Assembly: GCA_020636495.1 (NCBI GenBank)
Contig: JACJXQ010000008.1
Coordinates: 1,798,001 to 1,862,000, forward strand
Origin: Chitinophagales bacterium
Lineage (GTDB): Bacteria; Bacteroidota; Bacteroidia; Chitinophagales; Chitinophagaceae
Direction: 5' to 3'
Length of the DNA stretch: 64,000 nt
In this document: one piece after another, positions 1-10,572 of the stretch
Numbering within the stretch: the first letter of the stretch is position 1
How the letters are laid out: every line of letters begins with the position of its first letter
Translations under genes and position numbers: made by a program
Notes under the pieces: model-generated
The model's database searches: none
What the model was told of the DNA's origin: nothing
The model's input: the letters and a program-made list of their open reading frames with translations, nothing else

Positions 1-1
1 T

Positions 2-2341
2 CGTATCTCTGCACTCGGACCCGGTGGTCTGAGCCGTGAACGTGCAGGTTTCGAGGTACGTGACGTACACTACAGCCACTATGGTCGTTTGTGTACTATT
101 GAAACTCCGGAAGGTCCGAACATTGGTCTGATATCTACGCTTTGCGTACACGCCAAGATAAACGATATGGGCTTTATCGAAACACCATACCGTAAAGTAA
201 AAGAAGGTAAAGTAAACCTGAAAACTTCTCAATACCTGAGTGCTGAGGAGGAAGACGATGCTAAGATCGCACAGGCCAACGTGCCACTGGATGATAAAGG
301 AAACTTTATTGACGATAAGATACGTTCAAGGCAGACAGGTGACTTCCCGATACTGGAAAAAGAAGAAGTAGAATACATGGATGTGGCTCCGAACCAGATT
401 GTTGGTTTGAGTGCCTCTCTGATCCCGTTCCTGGAGCACGATGATGCCAACCGTGCGCTGATGGGATCGAACATGCAACGCCAGGCTGTACCGCTGATAT
501 TGCCGCAGGTGCCGATAGTAGGTACCGGCCTTGAAGCTAAGGCAGCACGCGATGCACGTATACAGATACACGCTGAAGGTAATGGCATTGTTGAGTATGT
601 AGATGCTAATGAGATCCACGTACGTTATGAGCGTGATGAGAAACAGCGCCTGGTGTCATTTGAAGATGATCTGAAAGTATATACATTAACTAAGTATAAG
701 AAAACCAACCAGAGCACGAGTATCACCCTGAGGCCTTGCGTTCGCAAAAATCAGAAGGTGAAAGAAGGTGACTTCCTGACCGAAGGTTATGCAACCAAAG
801 ATGGTGAGCTGGCACTGGGACGTAACCTGAAAGTAGCATTTATGCCATGGAAAGGTTACAACTTCGAGGATGCGATAGTAATAAGTGAGCGCGTGGTACG
901 TAACGACTTGTTTACATCAATACACATCGATGAGTATGAACTGGAAGTGCGTGATACTAAACTGGGTGAAGAAGAGCTGACACCGGATATACCTAACGTA
1001 TCAGAAGAGGCTACAAAAGACCTGGATGAAAATGGTATCATCCGTATTGGTGCACACGTAGGCGAAGGTGATATTCTGATAGGTAAGATCACTCCTAAAG
1101 GAGAAACAGATCCTACGCCTGAAGAAAAACTGCTGCGTGCCATATTTGGTGATAAGGCCGGTGATGCAAAAGATGCGTCACTGAAAGCTTCGAGCGGTAC
1201 AGAAGGTGTGGTTATAGATAAGAAACTGTTCCAGCGTGTGAAGAAAGACAAGAACGCAAAAGTTCGTGAAAAAGCGGCACTGGAAAATATAGAGAAAGTA
1301 CACGATAAGAACCTGGGTGAACTGCTGAACCTGCTGATAGACAAGCTGATGGTATTGTTGAAGAACAAGAACTCAGCCGGTGTTACCAACAACTTTGGTG
1401 AGCTGCTGATCAGCAAAGGTGGTAAGTTCAACTCTAAGACTTTAGGTTCTATCGACTTCATGAACGTTAACCCTCTGGGTTGGACAGGTGAAGAAGATAC
1501 TGATGAGCAGATCAACCTGCTGTTGCACAACTACAACATCAAATACAACGAAGAACTGGGACGTTACAAGCGTGAGAAGTTCAACCTGAGTATAGGTGAT
1601 GAGTTGCCAACAGGCGTGTTGAAACTGGCTAAAGTTTACCTGGCCAGCAAACGCAAGCTGAAAGTAGGTGATAAGATGGCGGGTCGTCACGGTAACAAAG
1701 GTATCGTTGCCAAAATAGTACGTGATGAGGATATGCCATTCCTGGAAGACGGAACTCCGGTTGATATATGTCTGAACCCGCTTGGTGTACCTTCGAGGAT
1801 GAACCTGGGCCAGATCTACGAGACCATATTAGGATGGGCAGGTGAGAAGCTGAACGAAAGGTTTGCTACACCGATATTTGACGGTGCTTCAGTAAGCCAG
1901 ATCAACGAGGCTATCAAGAACGCCAACCTGCCTGATTACTGCCATACTTACCTGTATGATGGTGAAACAGGGGAGCGTTTCGACCAGAAAGCAACTGTTG
2001 GTATCATATATATCATCAAGCTGCACCACCTTGTAGACGACAAGATGCACGCACGTTCTATCGGACCATACAGTCTCATTACGCAACAACCATTGGGTGG
2101 TAAAGCTCAATTCGGTGGTCAGCGTTTTGGTGAGATGGAGGTATGGGCACTGGAAGCATATGGTGCGTCTAACATACTGCAGGAACTGCTGACTTTGAAA
2201 TCAGATGATATCATAGGCAGGGCTAAAACTTACGAAGCCATAGTTAAAGGAGACAACATACCTAAAACGGGTATTCCTGAATCATTTAACGTATTGGTGA
2301 ACGAGCTGCGTGGTCTGGGTCTGGAATTGAAATTTGACTAA
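2..2341 (+). CDS. rpoB: RNA polymerase beta subunit (3' part, cut by window start)
   Basis: Catalytic beta subunit of RNA polymerase. The reading frame is open from base 2, so the 5' part lies outside the window and about 779 residues are visible. The first visible residues (RISALGPGGLSRERAGFEV) match the end of rifampicin cluster I; the Ser equivalent to E. coli Ser531 is present, so that position is wild type. Next comes the conserved TIETPEGPNIGL block, then the C-terminal half with KVGDKMAGRHGNKG and the end motif PLGGKAQFGGQRFGEMEVWALEAYGA, which forms the clamp contact with beta'. A downstream TTG at 89 is not a real start because the frame and homology run through it. rpoC follows after 62 bp on the same strand with no terminator, so the two are almost certainly cotranscribed. 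Confidence 0.98.
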   Translation, partial: RISALGPGGLSRERAGFEVRDVHYSHYGRLCTIETPEGPNIGLISTLCVHAKINDMGFIETPYRKVKEGKVNLKTSQYLSAEEEDDAKIAQANVPLDDKGNFIDDKIRSRQTGDFPILEKEEVEYMDVAPNQIVGLSASLIPFLEHDDANRALMGSNMQRQAVPLILPQVPIVGTGLEAKAARDARIQIHAEGNGIVEYVDANEIHVRYERDEKQRLVSFEDDLKVYTLTKYKKTNQSTSITLRPCVRKNQKVKEGDFLTEGYATKDGELALGRNLKVAFMPWKGYNFEDAIVISERVVRNDLFTSIHIDEYELEVRDTKLGEEELTPDIPNVSEEATKDLDENGIIRIGAHVGEGDILIGKITPKGETDPTPEEKLLRAIFGDKAGDAKDASLKASSGTEGVVIDKKLFQRVKKDKNAKVREKAALENIEKVHDKNLGELLNLLIDKLMVLLKNKNSAGVTNNFGELLISKGGKFNSKTLGSIDFMNVNPLGWTGEEDTDEQINLLLHNYNIKYNEELGRYKREKFNLSIGDELPTGVLKLAKVYLASKRKLKVGDKMAGRHGNKGIVAKIVRDEDMPFLEDGTPVDICLNPLGVPSRMNLGQIYETILGWAGEKLNERFATPIFDGASVSQINEAIKNANLPDYCHTYLYDGETGERFDQKATVGIIYIIKLHHLVDDKMHARSIGPYSLITQQPLGGKAQFGGQRFGEMEVWALEAYGASNILQELLTLKSDDIIGRAKTYEAIVKGDNIPKTGIPESFNVLVNELRGLGLELKFD

Positions 2342-2403
2342 GAACACACGGACAAGGTTATTAGGTAAAGAACATTATTAAAAAATTAAAGACCGTTTTA
2401 TAT

Positions 2404-5400
2404 ATGGCTATTAAAAAAGAAAACCGACCAAAAGCAGGGTTTAGCAGGATAACGATAAGTCTTGCTTCTCCTGATACGATCCTGGATCGTTCATATGGTG
2501 AAGTTTTAAAGCCTGAAACTATTAACTACCGTACATACAAACCTGAGCGTGATGGTTTGTTCTGCGAGAAGATATTCGGGCCTGTAAAGGATTATGAATG
2601 CTATTGCGGTAAGTACAAGCGTATCCGTTATAAGGGTATCGTCTGCGACCGTTGCGGCGTAGAAGTAACTGAAAAGAAAGTACGTCGTGAGCGTATGGGA
2701 CACATCAAGCTGGTGGTGCCTATCGTACACATATGGTACTTCAAGAGCCTGCCTAACAAGATAGGTTACCTGTTGGGTACCAGCTCTAAAAAACTGGAAA
2801 GTATCGTTTATTATGAGCGTTATACAGTAGTTCAGGCCGGTGAAGCTGAAGAGCTGATCCGCCAGAAACTGAACCTGAAGGATTCTGAGAAAACAGACCT
2901 TCAACTGTTGACGGAAGATGAATACCTGGAGATATTGGAATCTATCTCTCCTGATAATCATTACCTGCCTGACGATGATCCGAACAAGTTCATCGCTAAG
3001 ATGGGTGCCGATGCGGTACATGCATTGCTGAGCCGTATAGACCTTGACCAATTGTCTTACGACCTTCGTAACGCAGCAGCTACAGAAACTTCTCAACAAC
3101 GTAAGCAAGAAGCATTGAAGCGTTTGAGTGTTGTTGAAGCTTTCCGTGATGCCAATACAAGGGTAGAGAATAGGCTTGAGTGGACTGTTATGCAGTACAT
3201 TCCTGTTATTCCACCTGAACTTCGCCCACTTGTTCCGTTGGATGGTGGACGTTTCGCATCTTCCGATTTGAACGACCTTTACCGTCGTGTGATCATACGT
3301 AACAACCGTTTGAAGCGCCTTATAGAGATCAAAGCTCCTGAGGTGATTCTTCGTAACGAGAAGCGTATGTTGCAAGAAGCGGTTGACTCGTTGTTCGATA
3401 ACAGCCGTAAGTCCAACGCCGTTAAAGCAGAAGGTGGCCGTGCATTGAAATCACTTTCGGATGTACTGAAAGGTAAGCAAGGTCGTTTCCGTCAAAACTT
3501 GTTGGGTAAGCGTGTTGACTACTCGGGTCGTTCGGTGATCGTTGTAGGTCCTGAAATGAGACTACACGAGTGTGGTATACCTAAAGACATGGCGGCTGAA
3601 TTGTTTAAGCCGTTTATCATACGCAAGCTGATAGAGAGGGGTATAGTAAAAACAGTGAAGAGTGCGAAGAAGCTTGTTGAGCGCAAAGAAGCAGTGGTAT
3701 GGGATATCCTTGAAAATGTACTGAAAGGACACCCTGTAATGCTTAACCGTGCTCCTACACTACACAGATTGTCAATACAGGCATTCCAGCCTAAACTGAT
3801 AGAAGGTAAAGCTATTCGTCTTCACCCATTGGTATGTACCGCATTCAACGCGGATTTCGATGGTGACCAGATGGCGGTACACGTACCTTTGAGCAGTGCG
3901 GCGATATTGGAAGCTCAATTGTTGATGCTTGCTTCTCACAACATTCTTAACCCTCAGAACGGTACGCCGATCACCCTTCCTTCTCAGGACATGGTATTGG
4001 GTCTGTACTACATCACCAAGGCTAAGAAGACTGAAGGTGATATGAAGGTGAAAGGTGAGGGTATGGCATTCTACAGTCCTGAAGAAGTGATTATAGCACA
4101 CAACGAAGGACGAGTTGATCTTCACGCAGTGATTAGAGTGAAAGTAGACGTTAGAACCAAAGAAGGCATCAAAAACCAGTTGATAGAAACAACCGTTGGT
4201 CGTGTAATATTCAACCAGTTCGTACCAAAAGAAACAGGATATGTGAACGCGGTACTTACGAAGAAGTCACTTCGTGAGATCATCGGTGATATCTTGAAAT
4301 TCTCAGGTATACCTGCAACCGTTGACTTCCTTGATAACATCAAGAAGCTTGGTTTCACAATGGCCTTCAAAGGTGGTTTGTCGTTCAATATCGAAGATTT
4401 GAACGTACCTAACATTAAGGAAGAGTTGGTGATTTCAGCTCAAGCCGAAGTGGATGAGGTTTGGGACAACTATAACATGGGTCTTATCACGAACAACGAA
4501 CGTTACAACCAGATAATCGATATCTGGTCACGTGTTGATACTCGTGTTACAGAAACATTGATACAAGAGATGGCCAGCGATAAGCAAGGTTTCAACTCTG
4601 TATACATGATGCTTGATTCAGGTGCGAGGGGTTCTAAACAACAGGTTAAGCAGCTGGCAGGTTTGAGGGGTCTGATGGCGAAACCACGTCGTTCGGGTTC
4701 TAGCGGTTCTGAGATCATTGAAAACCCGATCCTTTCAAACTTCAAAATAGGTTTGAACGTATTGGAGTACTTCATCTCTACACACGGTGCGCGTAAAGGT
4801 CTTGCGGATACGGCCCTTAAAACGGCGGATGCGGGTTATTTGACTCGTCGTCTTGTGGATGTTGCTCAAGATGTTGTTATCAACGAAGAAGATTGTGGAA
4901 CACTACGTGGTATCGCAACTTCTGCATTGAAAGACAATGAAGAAATAGTAGAACCATTATACGATAGGATTTTAGGACGTACATCTCTACACGATGTGTT
5001 CGATCCAATTACCGAAGAGTTGTTGGTGGAAGCAGGTGCTGAGATAACAGTTGATGTTGCCAAAGCAATCGAAGAAAGTGCAATTGAAGCGGTTGAGATA
5101 CGTTCTGTATTGACTTGTGAGAGTCGTCGTGGTGTGTGTGCGAAGTGTTATGGTAAGAACCTTGCAACAGGTAACATGACTCAGAAAGGTGACTCAGTTG
5201 GTATTATAGCTGCACAATCGATCGGTGAGCCGGGTACACAGCTTACACTACGTACGTTCCACGTGGGTGGTGTTGCGGGTTCTTCTGCAATTGAATCCAA
5301 CTTGATGGCTAAGTTCGACGGTACTGCGCAGTTCGACGGACTTCGTACCACCAAGTACACCAATATGGAAGGTGAAGAAGTTGTGGTTGTAATCGGTCGT

Positions 5401-6726
5401 ACAGGTGAACTTCGTGTGATAGATGTAGAGAACGACAGGTTGTTGAATACACACAACATCCCTTACGGTTCTCATCTGAAGATCAAGAACGGTCAGAAGT
5501 TGAAGAAAGGTGATATCATCTGTACATGGGATCCGTTCAACGCCGTTATCGTATCTGAAATAAACGGTAAGATCAAATTTGACAACGTAATTGAAGGTGT
5601 TACTTATCGCGAAGAGGCTGACGAACAGACAGGTCACCGTGAGAAAGTGGTTATCGAAACAAAAGATAAAACCAAGATACCTTCACTTATAGTAATAAGT
5701 GATAAGGAGGAGAAATCTTACAACCTTCCGGTAGGTTCACACATCATCATCAAAGAAGGTGACGGAGTGACCAGTGGTCAGGTATTGGTTAAGATTCCTC
5801 GTGTGATGGGTCGTAGCCGAGATATCACGGGTGGTCTTCCACGTGTAACCGAATTGTTCGAAGCTCGTAACCCGAGCAACCCTGCTATCGTATCTGCAAT
5901 AGATGGTGTTGTATCGTTCGGTAACATCAAGCGTGGTAACCGCGAGATAATCGTAGAAAGTAAAGATGAAGTTGTAAGAAAGTACTTGGTGCCCCTTACT
6001 CGTCACATCATGGTTCAAGACGGTGACTTCGTGAAAGCGGGTACGTCACTTTCTGACGGAGCCATTACTCCTTCGGATATCTTGAATATTAAAGGACCTT
6101 TCGCAGTACAAGAATATCTTGTGAATGAGATACAGGAAGTATATCGCTTACAGGGTGTGAAGATAAACGATAAGCACATTGAGGTTATCGTTCGTCAGAT
6201 GATGCGTAAAGTAACAATAGTAGATCCGGGAGATACCAAGTTCCTTGAAGACGATACGGTTGATAAGTTCGAATTCATGGAAGAGAACGACTGGATATTC
6301 GACAAGAAGGTTGTTACAGAAGCAGGTGATTCGGAGGACTTGCATCCGGGCCAGATAACCACACTTCGCGAAATACGTGAAGAAAACAGTGCTCTGCGCC
6401 GTGCCGATAAGAAACTGGTGGAATACCGCGACGCACAACCTGCCACTTCGGCTCCGTTGTTGTTGGGTATCACCAAGGCTTCCCTTGGTACACGTAGCTG
6501 GATATCTGCCGCGTCATTCCAGGAAACAACGAAAGTGCTTTCTCAAGCATCCATCAACGGTAAGTCGGACAACTTGATGGGACTGAAAGAAAATGTTATC
6601 ACGGGTAACTTGATACCTGCAGGTACCGGTATGCGCGACTACGATGATATCATTGTTGGTTCTAAAGAAGAGTTTGAACTGCTGATGGCTAACCGCGATG
6701 TTCTGCAGTTTGACGAAGAAGAATAA
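2404..6726 (+). CDS. rpoC: RNA polymerase beta' subunit
   Basis: Beta' subunit of RNA polymerase, 1440 residues, normal for Bacteroidota. The N-terminal zinc ribbon is visible as CYCGKYKRIRYKGIVCDRCG near residues 63-82. The catalytic Mg2+ loop NADFDGDQMAVHVPL lies near residue 480, inside the double-psi barrel. The second zinc site appears as CESRRGVCAKCYG near residue 905, followed by GIIAAQSIGEPGTQLTLRTFH of the bridge helix/trigger-loop region. ATG at 2404 gives the expected N-terminus. The gene is the distal member of the rpoB-rpoC unit and ends 29 bp before a strong intrinsic terminator. Confidence 0.99.
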   Translation: MAIKKENRPKAGFSRITISLASPDTILDRSYGEVLKPETINYRTYKPERDGLFCEKIFGPVKDYECYCGKYKRIRYKGIVCDRCGVEVTEKKVRRERMGHIKLVVPIVHIWYFKSLPNKIGYLLGTSSKKLESIVYYERYTVVQAGEAEELIRQKLNLKDSEKTDLQLLTEDEYLEILESISPDNHYLPDDDPNKFIAKMGADAVHALLSRIDLDQLSYDLRNAAATETSQQRKQEALKRLSVVEAFRDANTRVENRLEWTVMQYIPVIPPELRPLVPLDGGRFASSDLNDLYRRVIIRNNRLKRLIEIKAPEVILRNEKRMLQEAVDSLFDNSRKSNAVKAEGGRALKSLSDVLKGKQGRFRQNLLGKRVDYSGRSVIVVGPEMRLHECGIPKDMAAELFKPFIIRKLIERGIVKTVKSAKKLVERKEAVVWDILENVLKGHPVMLNRAPTLHRLSIQAFQPKLIEGKAIRLHPLVCTAFNADFDGDQMAVHVPLSSAAILEAQLLMLASHNILNPQNGTPITLPSQDMVLGLYYITKAKKTEGDMKVKGEGMAFYSPEEVIIAHNEGRVDLHAVIRVKVDVRTKEGIKNQLIETTVGRVIFNQFVPKETGYVNAVLTKKSLREIIGDILKFSGIPATVDFLDNIKKLGFTMAFKGGLSFNIEDLNVPNIKEELVISAQAEVDEVWDNYNMGLITNNERYNQIIDIWSRVDTRVTETLIQEMASDKQGFNSVYMMLDSGARGSKQQVKQLAGLRGLMAKPRRSGSSGSEIIENPILSNFKIGLNVLEYFISTHGARKGLADTALKTADAGYLTRRLVDVAQDVVINEEDCGTLRGIATSALKDNEEIVEPLYDRILGRTSLHDVFDPITEELLVEAGAEITVDVAKAIEESAIEAVEIRSVLTCESRRGVCAKCYGKNLATGNMTQKGDSVGIIAAQSIGEPGTQLTLRTFHVGGVAGSSAIESNLMAKFDGTAQFDGLRTTKYTNMEGEEVVVVIGRTGELRVIDVENDRLLNTHNIPYGSHLKIKNGQKLKKGDIICTWDPFNAVIVSEINGKIKFDNVIEGVTYREEADEQTGHREKVVIETKDKTKIPSLIVISDKEEKSYNLPVGSHIIIKEGDGVTSGQVLVKIPRVMGRSRDITGGLPRVTELFEARNPSNPAIVSAIDGVVSFGNIKRGNREIIVESKDEVVRKYLVPLTRHIMVQDGDFVKAGTSLSDGAITPSDILNIKGPFAVQEYLVNEIQEVYRLQGVKINDKHIEVIVRQMMRKVTIVDPGDTKFLEDDTVDKFEFMEENDWIFDKKVVTEAGDSEDLHPGQITTLREIREENSALRRADKKLVEYRDAQPATSAPLLLGITKASLGTRSWISAASFQETTKVLSQASINGKSDNLMGLKENVITGNLIPAGTGMRDYDDIIVGSKEEFELLMANRDVLQFDEEE

Positions 6727-6755
6727 GACGAACAACAATAAACAGATAGATTTAG

Positions 6756-6783
6756 AAAAAGCTGCTCATATGAGCAGCTTTTT
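6756..6783 (+). terminator. Intrinsic terminator of rpoBC
   Basis: Perfect 28-bp palindrome, AAAAAGCTGCTCAT followed by its reverse complement, 29 bp after the rpoC stop. The right arm ends in a T-run, as expected for Rho-independent termination of the rpoBC transcript. The symmetric A-run means it could work on both strands, but no minus-strand gene enters from the right. Confidence 0.9.
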
Positions 6784-6836
6784 CTTGTTTGAGCGTAATT
6801 GCTTACATTTATGTTACCCTTAAATTGCTGATAGTT

Positions 6837-7757
6837 ATGAAATTGAAGCCGATAGTATATTTTTCATTTGGAGTTATGGTTTGTGCTGCTGTCGTTGCGG
6901 GATTCTCGTTCCGCGCGTCCGACAAAGGCGAAGAAGTGGTGGAGGTAAAGAAAAACAGGAAGCTGCAATACAAGTGGTTTGTGCCTGATCTGCCCGAACA
7001 GATAAGTTTTGCAGGCGAGCCTGTGCCTTTACAAAAGTGGGATGTCAGGGAGTTGTTGCAGGAAGAGATACTGGGCAATAGCTATCGTCATTCGCACACC
7101 ATGCAGATATTGCTCCGTTCTACCCGATATTTCCCTGTAATAGAACAAAGACTTCGTGCAAACGGGGTGCCTGATGATTTTAAGTACCTCTGTGTAGCTG
7201 AGAGTTCATTGACACCTGCCCGTTCTCCCGCAGGTGCCCGCGGTTTCTGGCAGTTTATGGATGGTACCGCACCCAGGTACGGATTGGAACTGGACAAAGA
7301 GGTGGATGAGCGTTACCACCTGGAAAAAGCCACAGACGCGGCTTGCCAGTACCTCAAGGAAGCATACGCAAAATTCGGTTCATGGACGGCTGCTGCGGCC
7401 TCATATAACTGCGGTGTAGCAGGATATTCAAGGAATGCTGATTATCAGAAGCAGGATAACTACTACGATGTTTTGTTGCCTGATGAGACCATGCACTACC
7501 TGTTCCGTATACTGGCGTTCAAATACATAATGACTAATCCTGAGCAACTGGGCTTTAACATTCAGAGAGATGAGGCATACAGGCCCATACCTGTAAGAAA
7601 GGTGACTGTTACTGAGTCAATACCGGATCTGGCATCTTTTGCCATGTATAACGGTACCAATTACCGTATGCTGAAATTGTTAAACCCCTGGCTGCGCGAC
7701 CAGTCATTGACCATAAGCAAAGGCAACTCTTATGTGATAGACCTGCCACTGAAATAG
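6837..7757 (+). CDS. Lytic murein transglycosylase (SLT domain, MltD-like)
   Basis: Predicted to cleave peptidoglycan glycan strands, leaving 1,6-anhydro ends, on the periplasmic side. The protein has 306 residues from ATG 6837; the 48 nt of open frame before it run into the spacer behind the rpoC terminator, so I reject the earlier start. Residues 1-25 form a signal peptide or membrane anchor (KPIVYFSFGVMVCAAVVAGF). The SLT goose-type core contains CVAESSLTPARSPAGARGFW, where the Glu of AESS is the expected catalytic acid, then the AASYNCG motif typical of MltD/Slt proteins. The C-terminus (PIPVRKVTVTESIPDLASFA onwards) may be a degenerate LysM-like segment. It stands alone after a terminator and 39 bp before the acylase gene. 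Confidence 0.9.
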   Translation: MKLKPIVYFSFGVMVCAAVVAGFSFRASDKGEEVVEVKKNRKLQYKWFVPDLPEQISFAGEPVPLQKWDVRELLQEEILGNSYRHSHTMQILLRSTRYFPVIEQRLRANGVPDDFKYLCVAESSLTPARSPAGARGFWQFMDGTAPRYGLELDKEVDERYHLEKATDAACQYLKEAYAKFGSWTAAAASYNCGVAGYSRNADYQKQDNYYDVLLPDETMHYLFRILAFKYIMTNPEQLGFNIQRDEAYRPIPVRKVTVTESIPDLASFAMYNGTNYRMLKLLNPWLRDQSLTISKGNSYVIDLPLK

Positions 7758-7796
7758 TTTGCTATGATATAACAGATCAATGGTAATAGACATAAA

Positions 7797-10178
7797 ATGA
7801 GAATTCTACGTGCGATATGGCCATTGATACTATCAGTAACGATCATCTACTGGTTGAATAAACCAATTGGAGCTAATCCTGCTATTGGTAAGCTATTAGA
7901 CCCGGTAAGTGGTTTCTGGGCCAATGCAGAACCTGCTGATAAAGACTTTACGGCAGACCTTACATTCCATTCTTTAAAAGGAGATGCGTCAGTTTGGTAT
8001 GACGACAGGCTGGTGCCGCACATCACGGCTACTAATGACTATGATCTATATTTTGTTCAGGGATATATCCACGCTTATTTCCGCTTATGGCAAATGGACC
8101 TGCAGACGCGTGCTGCCGGAGGCAGGGTAAGCGAATTGCTGGGTCCCAAAGCGTTGAAATATGACCGTGAGCAAAGGCGCAAGGGGATGGTATATGGCGC
8201 TGAACAGTCGTTGAAGGCAATGGAAGCAGATCCTCGTAGTAAAATAGCGCTTGATGGCTACAGGGATGGTATCAATGAATATATAGCATCGTTACGTCCG
8301 GCAGATTACCCGGTGGAGTATAAATTGATGGGCTTTAAACCGGAACCATGGGAGAATCTCAGGACAACATTATTGCTCATGTATATGGCTGATGACCTGG
8401 CTGGTGATGTACATGATATAGGCCTTACATACTATTTACAAAACATACTTAGTAAAGAACAGGTAGCCTTCTTCTTTCCCGAAAAGATAAGCGGTAGTAC
8501 ACCTGTAATTCCTGCGGGTACAAAATTCGATCCTGTATCTATGCAGCAAGCTGCAGTACCTGAGGGTGACAAGTGGGCAAAGGTTGATTTCAAAAAAACG
8601 CCTGAAGACAATAGTGAAAGCGGGAAGGGTAGTAATAACTGGGCGTTGAGCGGAAGCAGAACAAGGTCGGGCAAACCGATATTGTGCAACGACCCACACC
8701 TTGCGCTGAACCTGCCTTCCTTATGGTTCCAGGTGCAATTGACAGCGCCGGGTATAAATGTATATGGAGTATCACTACCGGGAGCGCCGGGAGTAGTTAT
8801 TGGCTACAACGATAACATTGCATGGGGCTTTACTAACAATTACCGCGATGTAAAAGACTTTTATACTATTGATGTAGTGGATAATGACCATTATCGTTTC
8901 AATGGAGAGAACAGGACTTTTGATAAAAGAATTGAGACCATTAAGATAAAAGGCGGTTCTGAGTTTATAGATACGGTAAGGTACACTTTGCATGGCCCGC
9001 TTATCTATGACGAACACTTTAAAGAACCTAATGGCATACAACAACCGTTGGCACTCAAATGGATGGCACTTGAGGAGAGCAACGAGATGCTCAGCCTGTA
9101 CCTGCTGAACCGTGCTAAAGATTATGATGGTTATGCAGAAGGTATGGGCTATTTCTCCTGCCCTGCGCAGAATTTCATTTTCGCAGATACAAAAGGTGAT
9201 ATTGCTATTTGGGGGCAGGGGCAGTTTGTGAATAAATGGAAAGAGCAAGGCAAGTACATCATGCAGGGGCACGACAGCACTACACTCTGGGGTAGCCCGA
9301 TACCTGTGTCTGAGAATCCGCATGTAAAGAACCCGCAACAAGGCTTTCTAAGTTCTGCCAACCAGAATGTTACCGATACTGCTTATCCTTATTGGTACAA
9401 CGGTAAATTCAACGAGCTGCGTGCATGGCGTATAAACGAAATGCTGGATACAATTGGAGGCGTAACGGTTGAAGATATGTTCCGTATGCAGAGCGATGTA
9501 CATTCTGTACTGGCAAGGAAGATACTGCCGTTAATGCTGGAGAAAGTTGAGACGGGTAGTGATGAATACTTGTCACTACTTAAGAACTGGGATTATAATT
9601 ACGATGCTGATAGCAAGGCTGCTACGGTATTCCAGGTATGGTGGTCGTTGCTGTACAAAGACATCTGGACGGGTATGTTCAAAATATCTCCAGACGGACT
9701 GATGCCACTACCTGAACGTACCATGCAGATATTAATCAATAACAGTGATGTGCTGCCGGATGATGATGACTTTATCACAAAGAGTTACAAAGAAGCAGTT
9801 GACAGCCTTAACAGGTTAAAATCTTCAACTGGTTTGGAATGGTATAAAGTGAAAAACACTTCTGTAACCCATCTGGCTAAACTGAAACCTTTCAGCTATT
9901 CAGAGATGCATAATGGAGGCTGGGGCAATACTATTAATGCCATGAAAGGTAACCATGGTCCTTCGTGGAGAATGGTAGTAGAGATGAAGGACATACCCGA
10001 AGGGTATGGTGTATATCCCGGCGGACAGTCCGGCAACCCCGGTAGTAAGTATTACGTTTCATTCCTGGATAAATGGGCCGGTGGAAAATATGATACATTG
10101 ACCTTTATAAGCCAGGGAAAACAGCCGCATGCTGATAAGGTAAAATATACTTGGACCATTAAAGCCGCAGGTAAATGA
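7797..10178 (+). CDS. Penicillin acylase family protein (peptidase S45, Ntn hydrolase)
   Basis: A 793-residue precursor of the S45 N-terminal-nucleophile hydrolases, which cleave amide bonds of acylated amines such as beta-lactam side chains or acyl-homoserine lactones. An N-terminal hydrophobic segment (residues 4-20) suggests export. The alpha-chain region includes YDLYFVQGYIHAYFRLWQM. The autoprocessing site is the GSNNW motif at about residue 278, making Ser279 the predicted beta-chain N-terminal nucleophile. The downstream block with CNDPHLALNLPSLW and GAPGVVIGYNDNIAWGFTNN is diagnostic of the family. The natural substrate cannot be read from sequence; quorum quenching or cell-wall amide turnover are both possible. 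Its stop overlaps the next start by 4 bp (ATGA), indicating translational coupling. Confidence 0.93.
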   Translation: MRILRAIWPLILSVTIIYWLNKPIGANPAIGKLLDPVSGFWANAEPADKDFTADLTFHSLKGDASVWYDDRLVPHITATNDYDLYFVQGYIHAYFRLWQMDLQTRAAGGRVSELLGPKALKYDREQRRKGMVYGAEQSLKAMEADPRSKIALDGYRDGINEYIASLRPADYPVEYKLMGFKPEPWENLRTTLLLMYMADDLAGDVHDIGLTYYLQNILSKEQVAFFFPEKISGSTPVIPAGTKFDPVSMQQAAVPEGDKWAKVDFKKTPEDNSESGKGSNNWALSGSRTRSGKPILCNDPHLALNLPSLWFQVQLTAPGINVYGVSLPGAPGVVIGYNDNIAWGFTNNYRDVKDFYTIDVVDNDHYRFNGENRTFDKRIETIKIKGGSEFIDTVRYTLHGPLIYDEHFKEPNGIQQPLALKWMALEESNEMLSLYLLNRAKDYDGYAEGMGYFSCPAQNFIFADTKGDIAIWGQGQFVNKWKEQGKYIMQGHDSTTLWGSPIPVSENPHVKNPQQGFLSSANQNVTDTAYPYWYNGKFNELRAWRINEMLDTIGGVTVEDMFRMQSDVHSVLARKILPLMLEKVETGSDEYLSLLKNWDYNYDADSKAATVFQVWWSLLYKDIWTGMFKISPDGLMPLPERTMQILINNSDVLPDDDDFITKSYKEAVDSLNRLKSSTGLEWYKVKNTSVTHLAKLKPFSYSEMHNGGWGNTINAMKGNHGPSWRMVVEMKDIPEGYGVYPGGQSGNPGSKYYVSFLDKWAGGKYDTLTFISQGKQPHADKVKYTWTIKAAGK

Positions 10179-10531
10179 AGAATATCGTCACCATATTGAT
10201 AACGGCATTGCTTTCATGGCTTGGAGCGTATTATATCGGCTGGTGGATGGTGGCGGTGGTGCCTTTCCTTGTTGCTGTAATAGCCAAACAAAAAGCAGGC
10301 AGGGGCTTCTTATCCGGCTGTATAGCCATCGGCTTATTATGGCTTGTATTGATACTGAAACAAGACGCGGCCAATGATTACCTGTTATCCGGCCGCATAG
10401 CGCAGGTAATAGGTCTGTCTCATACTGTTTTTATTATCGTGAATGTTATTCTTGGAGCATTGGTTGGCGGACTTGGCGGCTGGAGTGGGGCTGCTATGCG
10501 GGGGATATTTAAGAATGTAGATGATATGTAA
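10175..10531 (+). CDS. Small integral membrane protein, unknown function
   Basis: A 118-residue protein with about four predicted membrane segments: residues 4-24, 26-40, 46-61 and 74-105. The last segment holds a glycine-rich stretch (GALVGGLGGWSGAAMRG). I do not recognise a family. Its ATG lies inside the stop of the penicillin-acylase gene (ATGA overlap), so it is probably translated from the same mRNA, and a helper role at the membrane is possible but unproven. No terminator is obvious downstream; the next kilobase is repeats. Confidence 0.7.
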   Translation: MKNIVTILITALLSWLGAYYIGWWMVAVVPFLVAVIAKQKAGRGFLSGCIAIGLLWLVLILKQDAANDYLLSGRIAQVIGLSHTVFIIVNVILGALVGGLGGWSGAAMRGIFKNVDDM

Positions 10532-10572
10532 TCCAGGATGTATAGGTGTGTTAAACAGATAACTGCTGGCCC

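Noticed and set aside
856..1530. 224-residue antisense ORF in rpoB and similar long antisense ORFs in rpoC (2506-3375)
   Set aside because: They are shadows of strongly conserved RNA polymerase genes, with Ser/Phe-rich or Tyr/Val-rich composition from reversed codons.
8775..9341. 188-residue antisense ORF in the penicillin-acylase gene
   Set aside because: The sense frame has full family homology; the antisense product has no recognisable domain.
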